Source: Actinomycetes bacterium (lineage in GTDB: Bacteria; Actinomycetota; Acidimicrobiia; Acidimicrobiales; RAAP-2). From it: a stretch of DNA of 64,000 bases. Numbering within the stretch: position 1 is the stretch's first letter; each line of letters starts with the position of its first letter. Shown piece after piece: positions 24,174 to 32,546 of the stretch. The translations under genes and the position numbers were made by a program. The DNA lies in assembly GCA_021786095.1 (NCBI GenBank), contig JAJYNX010000023.1:1-64000 (forward strand), written 5' to 3'. The notes beneath the pieces are model-generated. The model ran no database searches. It was not told where the DNA came from and saw only the letters and a list, made by a program, of their open reading frames with translations.

Positions 24174-25712
24174 TCAGCGGTCGACGGTGCGCGTTCCCGG
24201 GTCGGTCGGCGGCACCGCCTCGGGGGGCGTGATGAACGTGGGCACCGGTGTCGGGGCCAGCTCGGTCGGCACGTCGTCACCGTAGGCGGGTGCGGGCGTC
24301 GCCACGTACTCGCCACTCGCCGTGCGCTCCACCACGTTGACCGTCTTGCGCCGACCCCCGCCCCGCGTGGCGTGGATCTCCTTCGCGATGAAGTAGCCAA
24401 TCGGGTAGGCGACGAAGGGGGACACCAGTACCAGTATGCGCATGGTCCAGAGCACGGTGTTCAGCGAGACGTGGAAGAAGTTCGCGATCACGTCGGTCGA
24501 ACTCGCGATGAACAGCATCGACAGCATCGCCAGCACCGCCACGCCCGCCGCCGTCCGCTTGGGACGGCTGCTGGGCCGATCGAGCAGGTTGTGCAGGGCG
24601 TCGTCGTGGGTCACCCGGCGCTCGATGGCGGGCCACGCGTACGCGAGCCCGAACAGCAGGCCGGGGAACACCACCGCGGGGATCGTGACCTCGAAGGGGA
24701 TCGTGTAGCCGAAGCTGTGGAACGACCACGAGGGGAAGATGCGCAGAGCGCCGTCCAGGAACGCCATGTACCAGTCGGGCTGGACCGCGTAGGAGATCCG
24801 CGCGGCCTCGTAGGGGCCGAACTGCCAGATCGGGTTGATCTGGGCGAACGCGCCCAGCAGCGCGGTGACCCCCGCCACGATCAGCATGAAGCCAGTCGTC
24901 TTGGCCATGAAGACCGGGAACATCGGCGAGCCGACGACGTTGCGCTCGGTTCGCCCCTCGCCGGGGAACTGCGTGTGCTTCTGTCGCACCAGCAGGAACA
25001 GGTGCGCGCCCACCAAGCCCACGATGAGCGCCGGCACGATCAGCACGTGCAGGATGAAGAAGCGTGGGATCACGGCAGTACCGGGGAAGTTGCCCCCGAA
25101 GATGAAGAAGGCCAGGTACGTGCCCACCAGGGGCACCGAGAGGATGATGGAGTAGGCGATGCGGATCCCGGTCCCCGACACCAGGTCGTCGGGCAACGAG
25201 TAGCCCAGGAAGCCGTTGACGATGGCCAGCGTCAGCAGCGTCACGCCGATCGTCCAGTTCAGCTCGCGCGGCTTGCGGAAGGCGCCGGTGAAGAAGACGC
25301 GCGCCATGTGCACCACGATGGCGCCGATGAAGATGTCGGCGGACCAGTGGTGCATCTGGCGCATGAGCAGGCCCGCGCGCACCGCGAACGACAGGTTCAC
25401 CGTCGAGGCGTAGGCCTCGGTCATCGAGGTCCCGTCGAGGGGGAGATAGCTGCCGTGATAGGTGACCAGGGCCTGGCTCGGCACGTAGTAGAGCGTGAGG
25501 AAGACGCCCGTGACCAGCACGACCACGAACGAGTAGAGGGCGATCTCGCCGAGCATGAAGGACCAGTGATCGGGAAAGATCTTGTCGAGGAAGCTCCGCC
25601 CGCCCTTGGCTACGCCCACGCGATCGTCGAGCTCGTTCAGGGCCGAGCCCAGGCGTCCGTAGGGACCGCGGGACTGGCGGCGTGAGCGCCTGGTGGTGAC
25701 GGCGTCGCTCAC
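24174..25712 (-). CDS. qcrB: Cytochrome bc1 complex cytochrome b subunit
   Basis: About 512 aa, polytopic. Heme-ligating His pairs lie in MRQMHHWSADIFIGAIVVHMARVFFTGAF and in the IPRFFILHVLIVPALIVGLVGAHLFLLVRQKHTQFPG helix. It oxidises menaquinol and passes electrons to heme and Rieske centres. The C-terminal tail beyond about residue 445 is Pro/Thr-rich, as in actinobacterial QcrB. GTG 25712 overlaps the qcrA stop (GTGA). The track's longer ORF simply runs back into qcrA. Confidence 0.95.
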   Translation of the reverse strand: MSDAVTTRRSRRQSRGPYGRLGSALNELDDRVGVAKGGRSFLDKIFPDHWSFMLGEIALYSFVVVLVTGVFLTLYYVPSQALVTYHGSYLPLDGTSMTEAYASTVNLSFAVRAGLLMRQMHHWSADIFIGAIVVHMARVFFTGAFRKPRELNWTIGVTLLTLAIVNGFLGYSLPDDLVSGTGIRIAYSIILSVPLVGTYLAFFIFGGNFPGTAVIPRFFILHVLIVPALIVGLVGAHLFLLVRQKHTQFPGEGRTERNVVGSPMFPVFMAKTTGFMLIVAGVTALLGAFAQINPIWQFGPYEAARISYAVQPDWYMAFLDGALRIFPSWSFHSFGYTIPFEVTIPAVVFPGLLFGLAYAWPAIERRVTHDDALHNLLDRPSSRPKRTAAGVAVLAMLSMLFIASSTDVIANFFHVSLNTVLWTMRILVLVSPFVAYPIGYFIAKEIHATRGGGRRKTVNVVERTASGEYVATPAPAYGDDVPTELAPTPVPTFITPPEAVPPTDPGTRTVDR

Positions 25713-26647
25713 GAGCGCTCCCAGAATCCCGGCCCGACGGGCTCGTGGTAGTCGCTCTGGGCACGAATGTACCCCTGAGCGTCGATGTACAGCGGCAGTT
25801 GCGGCAGCGGCCGCGGGGCGGGTCCGAATTCGGGGATGGCGCCGTTGGTGGCGTTGAACATCGACTGGTGGCACGGGCACACCAGCAGTTGCAGCTGCTG
25901 CTCGTAGAGCCCCACCGGGCACCCGAGGTGGGTGCAGAGCTTGGAGTACGCCAGGTAGCCCTGGGGCGCCCAGGTCTCACGCCCCTTCTGGGTCACGAAG
26001 TTCTCGTTGGAGATCCGGATCAGCACCGTCTGGTCCACGGCCTGACCCCGATCGGTGTTCTCCAGCCCCTCGGGGAAGACGGTCATGATCGACCCGATGG
26101 CGAGCTCGCCCACCGACACACGCCGGCCCGTCTGATCCACCGCGTAGGTGCCCGAGCGCCAGTCGGTGTGAAAGAGCGTCCCCTTGGGCAGCGGACCCAG
26201 GCTGCGCAGCAACGGGAAGAGCGCGACGATGCCGAAGGCGCCGAGCCCGCCGCCCAGCAGTCCCCCGAGCACCTTGCGCCGCTTCACGACTCCACCGCCG
26301 CGCTCGACGATCGCCGCGGCGAAGGCGTCGCGCTCGACCGCGGCACTCGCCAGCGGGTGGCGCTCCTCGACGAAGGGCCCGCGCGGCATCAGGTACTTGC
26401 CCCACGCCACGAGACCGACGCCGAGAAAGAACAGCCCGCCGCCCATGGTGGCGCCGAGAGTCCACGGGGCCGCGTTCACCCAGTAGCACGCCCCGAAGCC
26501 GATCACCAGCACCAGGCCGACCACGAAGTTCAACGCGATGACACGCTCGACGAGCCGCGGGTGGCGCGCCGCCGGGGCGAGGTGCGGGTCGTCCGCGGCC
26601 AGGCCCTGGATCGACACGGGCGTTCGGTGTTCGGACATCTGACTCAC
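25709..26647 (-). CDS. qcrA: Cytochrome bc1 complex Rieske iron-sulfur subunit
   Basis: A 312-aa protein with three predicted membrane helices in the first 165 residues (NFVVGLVLVIGFGACYWV, MGGGLFFLGVGLVAWG, GLGAFGIVALFPLL), the actinobacterial arrangement. The [2Fe-2S] ligands are CTHLGC and CPCHQS, followed by PAPRPLPQLPLYID. It accepts electrons from menaquinol at QcrB and delivers them to QcrC. It overlaps qcrC and qcrB by 4 bases each. Confidence 0.96.
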   Translation of the reverse strand: MSQMSEHRTPVSIQGLAADDPHLAPAARHPRLVERVIALNFVVGLVLVIGFGACYWVNAAPWTLGATMGGGLFFLGVGLVAWGKYLMPRGPFVEERHPLASAAVERDAFAAAIVERGGGVVKRRKVLGGLLGGGLGAFGIVALFPLLRSLGPLPKGTLFHTDWRSGTYAVDQTGRRVSVGELAIGSIMTVFPEGLENTDRGQAVDQTVLIRISNENFVTQKGRETWAPQGYLAYSKLCTHLGCPVGLYEQQLQLLVCPCHQSMFNATNGAIPEFGPAPRPLPQLPLYIDAQGYIRAQSDYHEPVGPGFWERS

Positions 26648-27537
26648 TGGCGCTCCCCCACCCAGAATCCGACGAGGGCCAGCAGCCCCACGCCGAGCAA
26701 CAGGCCGACGAATCCCTCGGCCACCGGACCGAGACCGCCCAGGCCGAACCCACCCGGATTGCGCGGGTGCTGGATCTCGGTCGTGACGTACTTGACGATG
26801 TCGCGCACCTGGAAGTCGCTGAGGTTCCCGGTGAAGCGCGGCATGTTGGCCGGGCCCGTGCGAATCGCCTCGGCGACCTGGGTGGCGGGAATGTTGCGCA
26901 GGGAGGGTGCGTACGTGCCGCGCGCCAGGGCGTCCCCGTCACCCTCGATGGTGTGACAGGCCGCGCAGTTCAGCGCGAAGAGGGCGGCGCCGTCGGCGAC
27001 GTTGGCGCCCTTCAGGTTGACGCTCGGAATGTACGGGTAGCTGGGATCGAGCGAGTTGACCCACGCCGCGATCGCCACGGCCTGGTCGTGGGTGAGGCGG
27101 GGCTGGCGCCGCGGCGCCTCCACCGCGGCGGTGTCCACCGCGGGCATGCGCCCCGACTCGATCCAGAAGTCGATGGTGGCCGGCCCCAGCCCGACGAGGT
27201 TCGGGTAGGCGCCCGGCGTGCCGTTGGCCGGGATGCCGTTGGCCTGGTCGCCGTGGCACGACGCGCAGTTCTGCAGGAACAGCGCCTGGCCGAGGGCGTC
27301 CAGCGTCGACGAGGGCGCGTGGTACATGATGGCGCTGTCGCCGTAGCTGATGACCACGCCGTGGTGGTTGCGCACCACGACGCTCGAGTTGGGCGTCCCC
27401 GCGTCGAAGCGCGACGTCTGGTAGGGGGTGTAGGAGAACGTCTGGGCGTGGGCGGTGCCGGCGAAGGCCACGACTGGGGCCAGCGCCGCCAGGCCCGCGG
27501 CGACGCACGCGCCCACTCGAGTGATCACTGTCGCCAC
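26644..27537 (-). CDS. qcrC: Cytochrome bc1 complex diheme cytochrome c subunit
   Basis: A 297-aa protein with a signal/anchor (CVAAGLAALAPVVAFAGTAHA), two heme c sites CASCH (about 94) and CAACH (about 195), and a C-terminal membrane helix (VGLLLGVGLLALVGFWVG). Two-heme QcrC is the actinobacterial substitute for soluble cytochrome c, passing electrons straight to the aa3 oxidase in a supercomplex. Axial Met candidates are in SGRMPAVDT and PANMPRFTG. Confidence 0.95.
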   Translation of the reverse strand: MATVITRVGACVAAGLAALAPVVAFAGTAHAQTFSYTPYQTSRFDAGTPNSSVVVRNHHGVVISYGDSAIMYHAPSSTLDALGQALFLQNCASCHGDQANGIPANGTPGAYPNLVGLGPATIDFWIESGRMPAVDTAAVEAPRRQPRLTHDQAVAIAAWVNSLDPSYPYIPSVNLKGANVADGAALFALNCAACHTIEGDGDALARGTYAPSLRNIPATQVAEAIRTGPANMPRFTGNLSDFQVRDIVKYVTTEIQHPRNPGGFGLGGLGPVAEGFVGLLLGVGLLALVGFWVGERQ

Positions 27538-27543
27538 GACGCC

Positions 27544-28173
27544 CTATTTCAGGAGGAACAGGGACGAGAACAGCCCGATCCAGATCACGTCGACGAAGTG
27601 CCAGTAGTAGCTCACGCCCTGGAACGCCGCCAGCTCGCCCGGGTCCCCCTCGCCGCCGCGCATGCGAAACAGCAGGAACGCCATCGCGACCAGGCCGAGG
27701 AAGACGTGCAGGCCGTGCAGGCCGGTGGTGATGTAGAAGACCGACCCGTAGGAGTTGGTGTACCAGCGCGTGGCCAGGTGCGTCCACTCGTACGCCTGGT
27801 TCGCCACGAAGAGCGCCCCCATGATCATCGTGACGATGACCCACTGGCGGGCCTCGGCCCGACGCCGGTGCTCGACCAGCCAGACCGCGCGCTGCATGGT
27901 GAACGACGAGCCGATCAGCACCAGCGTGAAGATCCCCGCCTGGACGGTGTCCAGGTGCGTGCCCACCGGCGGCCACGACGTCAGGTGCGCGCGGATGGTG
28001 AAGAGCGCGGCGAAGAGCCCCGAGAAGAACATCAGCTCGCTGCCGAGCCAGATCATCACACCAATGGCCAGCAGCGGCGGACGATCGTGGACGATCTTCT
28101 CCGGTTTCGCCAGGCTATTGAGGGGAATCGCCTGACTCACTCCTACAGTTCTACTTGACGTCACGCGACGCAC
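27544..28173 (-). CDS. ctaE: Cytochrome c oxidase subunit III
   Basis: A 209-aa protein with five hydrophobic helices (IGVMIWLGSELMFFSGLFAAL, GIFTLVLIGSSFTMQRAVWL, WVIVTMIMGALFVANQAYEW, VFYITTGLHGLHVFLGLVAMAFLLF, YYWHFVDVIWIGLFSSLFLL). The conserved Glu in GSELMFFSG and HGLHV are present. It heads the qcrCAB cluster, the standard actinobacterial order, although ctaC/ctaD are not in the window. GTG 28173 or GTG 28140 (VSQAIPLNS) may be the true start. Confidence 0.94.
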   Translation of the reverse strand: MRRVTSSRTVGVSQAIPLNSLAKPEKIVHDRPPLLAIGVMIWLGSELMFFSGLFAALFTIRAHLTSWPPVGTHLDTVQAGIFTLVLIGSSFTMQRAVWLVEHRRRAEARQWVIVTMIMGALFVANQAYEWTHLATRWYTNSYGSVFYITTGLHGLHVFLGLVAMAFLLFRMRGGEGDPGELAAFQGVSYYWHFVDVIWIGLFSSLFLLK

Positions 28174-28195
28174 TCGATCACGCCACTGAGACCCC

Positions 28196-30499
28196 TCACA
28201 GCAACGAGGCCGGGAGCGGCTCGTCGCTGACCAGGGCCAGACGGCGAGTCGGGCGCGTCATCGCCACGTAGAGGGTCCGCAACCCCCGGGCGCTGACCGA
28301 CGGCGTGGCGCGTCGCGCGATCTCGGCGGGGTTGACGACCACGACCGCGTCGAACTCCAGCCCGTTGGCCCCCTGCGCGGCGACCACCACCAGATCCGAC
28401 GACAGCCCCGACGATGCGTCGTCGGTCGGGTCCACGGCGTCGAGCCCCGCGCGCACGAGCGCGTCGCGCAGCGCGCCCACGCGCCCGGCGTCGGCGATGA
28501 CCGCCACGCGCCCGGGCGACACCGCAGCCAGCTCGCGACGAACGACCGCCACCAGCGTGGAGGCGAGGTCGCCCGGCGCCACCACCTCGACCGACGGGGA
28601 CGACCCGGCGCGGCGCACGGGCCGCGGCGGCGTCAGGTCGGGCGACGCGGCCCGCAGCGTCGCCGCGGCGAAGTCCAGCACCTCGGCCGGCGTGCGGTAG
28701 CTCACCGACAGGTCCACCCGGGTCGGCGGTCGACGGGGCTCGAGCATCGCCAGGACCGTCTCCCACGACGCGGCCGACGCGGCCGTCGTCGCCTGGCCCA
28801 TGTCGCCCACGATGGTCATCGACCCGTTGAGATCACGCCGACGCAGCGCACGCCACTCCATCGCCGAGAGATCCTGCGCCTCGTCGACGACGATGTGCCC
28901 GTAGGTGACGAACTCCGCCTCGTCGGGCTCGGGCGGGGCCGCCACGGCCATTCGAGCCGCCTCGCGCAGCGCCGCCGCGCGGATGTCGCCGCGATAGGCG
29001 TCGAGGTCGATCCCCTCGAGCAGCGCCGACTCGGTCGGGCGCACGTGAGCGCGGGGGCGTCGGCGCGGACCCAGCAGGACTCGGGCCTCGTCGATCAGTG
29101 CGGCGTCCGCCGCCGTCCAGGCCACCTCGTCGAGCGAGGCGCTGCGAGCGCGATACAAGAGACGCTGCTCGTCCTCGCTCAGCAGCCCGCGTCCGGCGGC
29201 CTCGATCAGGGCCGGGGCGCCGAAGAGGTCGTGCAGGAGCTCGGCCCCGCTGAGGCGGGGCCAGACCCGCTGCATCGCCTCCTTGAACTCGCTGGTGGCA
29301 CGGATCTGATCGGCGAGCTCGCCGAGCGTGGCGAGCTCGTCCTCGTCCTCACTGTCGCCCCCAGTGACCACGCGAGCCCGATAGGCCTGGGCCAGGCGCT
29401 GAGCCAGCTCGCGCACCAGCGCCGAGCGGCGCTGGTTGTGGTTGCCGGGGCGCCGGCGGGCGCGCTCGACGGCGTCGCGGGTGTCGAGCGCGCGCAGGAT
29501 CAGCCGCGCGCGACCCACGGGGATGACCACGTCGTGGCGCAGCGCGCGCTGTCGAGTCGCCAGGGCGCGCGACAGGAATCTGACCATGCGCCGGTCGCCC
29601 TTCAGGGCCGCCAGGTCGTCGCTGTCGTGCCCGCGCACCACGATGTTGGTCACCAGACCGGCGATCGTCGACAGGCGCACTCCCGACTCGCCGAGCGAGG
29701 GCAGCACGTTCTCGATGTAGTGCAGGAAGAGCGGATTGGGCCCCACCACCAGGACGCCCTGGCGCTCGAGAGTGGCCCGGTAGGTGTAGAGCAGGTACGC
29801 CGCGCGGTGCAGCGCGACCGCGGTCTTGCCCGTGCCGGGTCCGCCCTGGACCAGGAGGACGCCCGCCAGAGGGCTGCGGATGATCTGGTCCTGCTCGCTC
29901 TGGATCGTCGCCACGATGTCGGCCATCCGGCCGCTGCGCGCGCGCCCCAGGGCCGCGAGCAGCGCCCCGGCCCCCCCAAGAGCCAGCCCCCCCTCGACCA
30001 GGCCCTCCTCATTCAGCGCGCGCAGAGCCGTGTCGTCCCACGCGGGCCCCTCGTCGGTGAAGTACTCGTCCTCGACCCCGGTCACCTCGCGCGCCCGAAT
30101 GGCCACGTGGCGGCGGCGCGCCAGGTTGAGCGGCTCCACTCCGGTGGCGCGGTAGAACGCCTCGGCGACCGGCGCGCGCCAGTCCACCACCAGGGGGTTC
30201 AGGTCCTCATCGGAGACCGCCAGTCGCCCCACGTGGTAGCTGTCCGCGCGGCCCTCGCCGTTGGGTCGGTAGTCGATGCGCCCGAAGAACAGCGGCTGAT
30301 CGCCGATGGCCAACTGGTCGAGCCGCTGCAGGGCCGTGCCCATGACGACGTCACGCTCCACGAGGTCGCCGGCGCCGCGGCGGTGCGCCACCGCCACGCT
30401 GTCGCGCAGGGACGTGGCCTCGGCGCGCATGTGGTCGAGGGCCCCGAGGGCCACGTCCAGGAACGTCTGCTCCTCCGCGATCTCGCGCTCGTGCGACAC
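28196..30499 (-). CDS. HelD-like UvrD/Rep-type ATPase (RNA polymerase recycling)
   Basis: About 767 aa. It has an N-terminal coiled coil (SHEREIAEEQTFLDVALGALDHMRAEATSLRD), Walker A in VQGGPGTGKTAVALHRAAYLLYTY, Walker B in HIVVDEAQDLSAMEWRAL, motif IV-like DLSVSYRTPAEVLDFA and the C-terminal LYVAMTRPTRRLALVSD. These match HelD, a superfamily 1 ATPase that removes stalled RNA polymerase from DNA and in some actinobacteria affects rifampicin tolerance. Start GTG 30499 has a GAGAGAGGGG ribosome site. The TTG at 30535 in the ORF track overlaps the -10 box and is rejected. Confidence 0.85.
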   Translation of the reverse strand: MSHEREIAEEQTFLDVALGALDHMRAEATSLRDSVAVAHRRGAGDLVERDVVMGTALQRLDQLAIGDQPLFFGRIDYRPNGEGRADSYHVGRLAVSDEDLNPLVVDWRAPVAEAFYRATGVEPLNLARRRHVAIRAREVTGVEDEYFTDEGPAWDDTALRALNEEGLVEGGLALGGAGALLAALGRARSGRMADIVATIQSEQDQIIRSPLAGVLLVQGGPGTGKTAVALHRAAYLLYTYRATLERQGVLVVGPNPLFLHYIENVLPSLGESGVRLSTIAGLVTNIVVRGHDSDDLAALKGDRRMVRFLSRALATRQRALRHDVVIPVGRARLILRALDTRDAVERARRRPGNHNQRRSALVRELAQRLAQAYRARVVTGGDSEDEDELATLGELADQIRATSEFKEAMQRVWPRLSGAELLHDLFGAPALIEAAGRGLLSEDEQRLLYRARSASLDEVAWTAADAALIDEARVLLGPRRRPRAHVRPTESALLEGIDLDAYRGDIRAAALREAARMAVAAPPEPDEAEFVTYGHIVVDEAQDLSAMEWRALRRRDLNGSMTIVGDMGQATTAASAASWETVLAMLEPRRPPTRVDLSVSYRTPAEVLDFAAATLRAASPDLTPPRPVRRAGSSPSVEVVAPGDLASTLVAVVRRELAAVSPGRVAVIADAGRVGALRDALVRAGLDAVDPTDDASSGLSSDLVVVAAQGANGLEFDAVVVVNPAEIARRATPSVSARGLRTLYVAMTRPTRRLALVSDEPLPASLL

Positions 30500-30534
30500 G
30501 TCGACCCCTCTCTCGCCCCAAACGGGGTCTGACA

Positions 30535-30540
30535 AGTCTA
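30535..30540 (-). promoter_or_regulatory. -10 box for helD-like gene
   Basis: TAGACT on the minus strand would start transcription near 30529, giving a leader of about 30 bases that contains the ribosome site. Confidence 0.45.
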
Positions 30541-30577
30541 AACGACCCCGACGCGGGGCCGGCGCGACGACCTCCCC

Positions 30578-30583
30578 TAGATT
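30578..30583 (+). promoter_or_regulatory. -10 box for hemE operon
   Basis: TAGATT is followed by 6 bases and GTG 30590. The leader to hemE is only 11 bases and carries GAAGGGAG as a ribosome site. Confidence 0.5.
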
Positions 30584-30589
30584 GGGCGG

Positions 30590-30622
30590 GTGAAGGGAGC
30601 GTGGTGGAGCCAGTCCTACTGA
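30590..30622 (+). CDS. Putative leaderless upstream ORF (10 codons) of hemE
   Basis: The codons read VKGAWWSQSY then stop. The GTG falls at the predicted transcription start and the ORF overlaps the first 22 bases of hemE in a different frame. It may compete with or couple to hemE translation. Coding status is inferred from position only. Confidence 0.3.
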   Translation: MKGAWWSQSY

Positions 30623-31635
30623 GAGCCTGCCGGGGCGAGCGGGTCGATCACGTCCCGGTGTGGTTCATGCGCCAGGCGGGCCGGTCCCTGCCCGAGTACC
30701 GCGCGCTGCGCGGCTCGGGATCGATCCTCGACGCCATCGCCGACCCGGACCTGGCCTGCGAGATCACGCTCCAGCCGGTGCGCCGCTACGGGGTCGACGC
30801 CGCGATCCTCTTCTCGGACATCGTCGTGCCCTACCACGCGATCGGCTTCGGCGTCGACGTGGTGGCCGGACGCGGCCCGGTCATCGCCCAGCCCGTGCGC
30901 CACGAGAGCGACCTGGAGCGGCTGCGCGACCTGACCGAGGGGGATATCGCCCACGTGACCGCGACCGTCGACCGGGTGGTCGCCGCGCTCGCCCCGAGCG
31001 ACACGCCGTTGATCGGCTTCGCCGGCGCCCCGTTCACCGTCGCGAGCTACCTGGTCGAGGGCGGGCCGTCGCGTGACTTCGCCGTCATCAAGACCCTCCT
31101 GCACGCCGACCCGGCCCTCTTCGAGCGCCTCAGCGAGCGCCTCGTCGCGATCACCGTCGCCTTCCTGCGCGCCCAGATCCGCCACGGCGCCCGCTGCGTC
31201 CAACTCTTCGACTCGTGGGCCGGGTCGCTGACCCGCGACGAGTACCGGCGCTTCGCCCTCGAACCCACCCGGCGGGTGCTCGAGGGGATCGCCGACCTGG
31301 GCGTGCCCGCCATCGTCTTCGGCGTCGGCACGGGCGAGCTGCTCGACCTGATGGCCACCAGCGGAGCCGACGTCGTCGGCGTCGACTGGCGCGTCGACCT
31401 CGACGACGCTCGTCGGCGAGTCGGCGACCGCGCCGTGCAGGGCAACCTCGATCCCGCGCGCTGCCTCGGCTCGGTCGAGGCCGGCGTGGCGGGCGCCCGC
31501 GAGGTGCTGGCGCACGCCGGCACCCGGCCCGGCCACGTCTTCAACCTCGGACACGGCGTTCTGCCCTCGACCGACCCCGCGGTCCTCGAAGCCATCGTGC
31601 GCGTCGTGCACGACGAGGGACGGGCCGGCGTATGA
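30601..31635 (+). CDS. hemE: Uroporphyrinogen decarboxylase
   Basis: It decarboxylates the four acetate side chains of uroporphyrinogen III to give coproporphyrinogen III. At 344 aa it is normal length. VPVWFMRQAGRSLPEYRALR is the substrate-binding signature, followed by ILFSDIVVPYHAIGFGVDVV, GFAGAPFTVASYLVEGG, VQLFDSWAGSLTRDEYRRF and HVFNLGHGVLPSTDP. GTG 30601 or GTG 30604 may be the start. The stop overlaps the hemH ATG (ATGA), marking the hemE-hemH-hemY operon. Confidence 0.96.
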   Translation: MVEPVLLRACRGERVDHVPVWFMRQAGRSLPEYRALRGSGSILDAIADPDLACEITLQPVRRYGVDAAILFSDIVVPYHAIGFGVDVVAGRGPVIAQPVRHESDLERLRDLTEGDIAHVTATVDRVVAALAPSDTPLIGFAGAPFTVASYLVEGGPSRDFAVIKTLLHADPALFERLSERLVAITVAFLRAQIRHGARCVQLFDSWAGSLTRDEYRRFALEPTRRVLEGIADLGVPAIVFGVGTGELLDLMATSGADVVGVDWRVDLDDARRRVGDRAVQGNLDPARCLGSVEAGVAGAREVLAHAGTRPGHVFNLGHGVLPSTDPAVLEAIVRVVHDEGRAGV

Positions 31636-32546
31636 GCGCGCGTCCCACCGGGGTGCTGGTGATGGCCTACGGCACGCCGAGCACGCGCGACGACGTCGCC
31701 GCCTACTACACCCGCATCCGCCACGGGCGGCCCCCGACCCCCGAGCTGCTGGCCGACCTGGTGCGCCGCTACGACGCCATCGGCGGCACCTCGCCGCTCG
31801 CCCAGCGCACGGCCGCCCAGGTGAGCGCCCTCGCCGCGGCCCTGGAGGCGTCCGAGCCGGGACGCTTCGACGTGCGATTCGGATCGAAGTACGAGCCGCC
31901 GCTCATCGAGGACACGGCTCGCGCGCTGCGCGAGGACGGCGTGACGACCGTGATCGGCCTGGCCCTCGCACCGCACTCCTCGTCGATGTCCACCGCCCAG
32001 TACATGGCGCGCGCCCGCGAGGCGCTCGGGGACGAGGTGACGCTCATCGCCATCGACGCCTGGTGGGACGTCCCCGGGTTCCTCGATCTGATCGCCGCCC
32101 GGGTGCGCGACGCGCTGGCCACGATCGACGCCCCGCGCCGCGGGGACGCCGAGGTCCTCTTCTCGGCTCACTCCCTGCCCGAGCGCATCCTCGAGGACGG
32201 CGACACCTACCCCGACCAGTTGCGCGAGAGCGCCCGGGAGGTCGCGAGCCGGGCGGGCCTCGCGCGCTGGGACGTGGCCTGGCAGTCCGCCGGGCGCACC
32301 GCCGACGCCTGGCTGGGCCCCGACATCCTGAGCGTGCTGCGCGACAAGCGCGCCGCCGGCGTGCGTGACCTGGTCTCCTGTCCGATCGGTTTCGTCGCCG
32401 ACCACCTCGAGGTGCTCTTCGACATCGACGTGGAGGCGCAGGGCGTGGCGCGAGAGATCGGGCTCAACCTGGTTCGCACCGCGTCGCTCAACGACGACCC
32501 GGCCCTCATCGCCGTGTTGGCCGACGTGGTGCGCGGAGCGTCGTAG
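31632..32546 (+). CDS. hemH: Ferrochelatase (probably coproporphyrin ferrochelatase)
   Basis: About 304 aa from ATG 31632. Family features are VLVMAYGTPSTRDDVAAYY, GGTSPLAQRT, VEVLFSAHSLPERILEDGDTYPDQL with the metal-site His, WQSAGRTADAWLGPDI, and CPIGFVADHLEVLFDIDVEAQ with the second acidic/His region. In Actinobacteria the enzyme normally inserts iron into coproporphyrin III rather than protoporphyrin IX; that is known of the phylum, not visible here. It lies between hemE and hemY with no intergenic space. Confidence 0.93.
   Translation: MSARPTGVLVMAYGTPSTRDDVAAYYTRIRHGRPPTPELLADLVRRYDAIGGTSPLAQRTAAQVSALAAALEASEPGRFDVRFGSKYEPPLIEDTARALREDGVTTVIGLALAPHSSSMSTAQYMARAREALGDEVTLIAIDAWWDVPGFLDLIAARVRDALATIDAPRRGDAEVLFSAHSLPERILEDGDTYPDQLRESAREVASRAGLARWDVAWQSAGRTADAWLGPDILSVLRDKRAAGVRDLVSCPIGFVADHLEVLFDIDVEAQGVAREIGLNLVRTASLNDDPALIAVLADVVRGAS

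Noticed and set aside
30499-30550. CCCCAAACGGGG hairpin as terminator between helD-like and hemE
   Set aside because: The stem is only four bases and lies in the helD leader; the genes are divergent, so no terminator is expected there.
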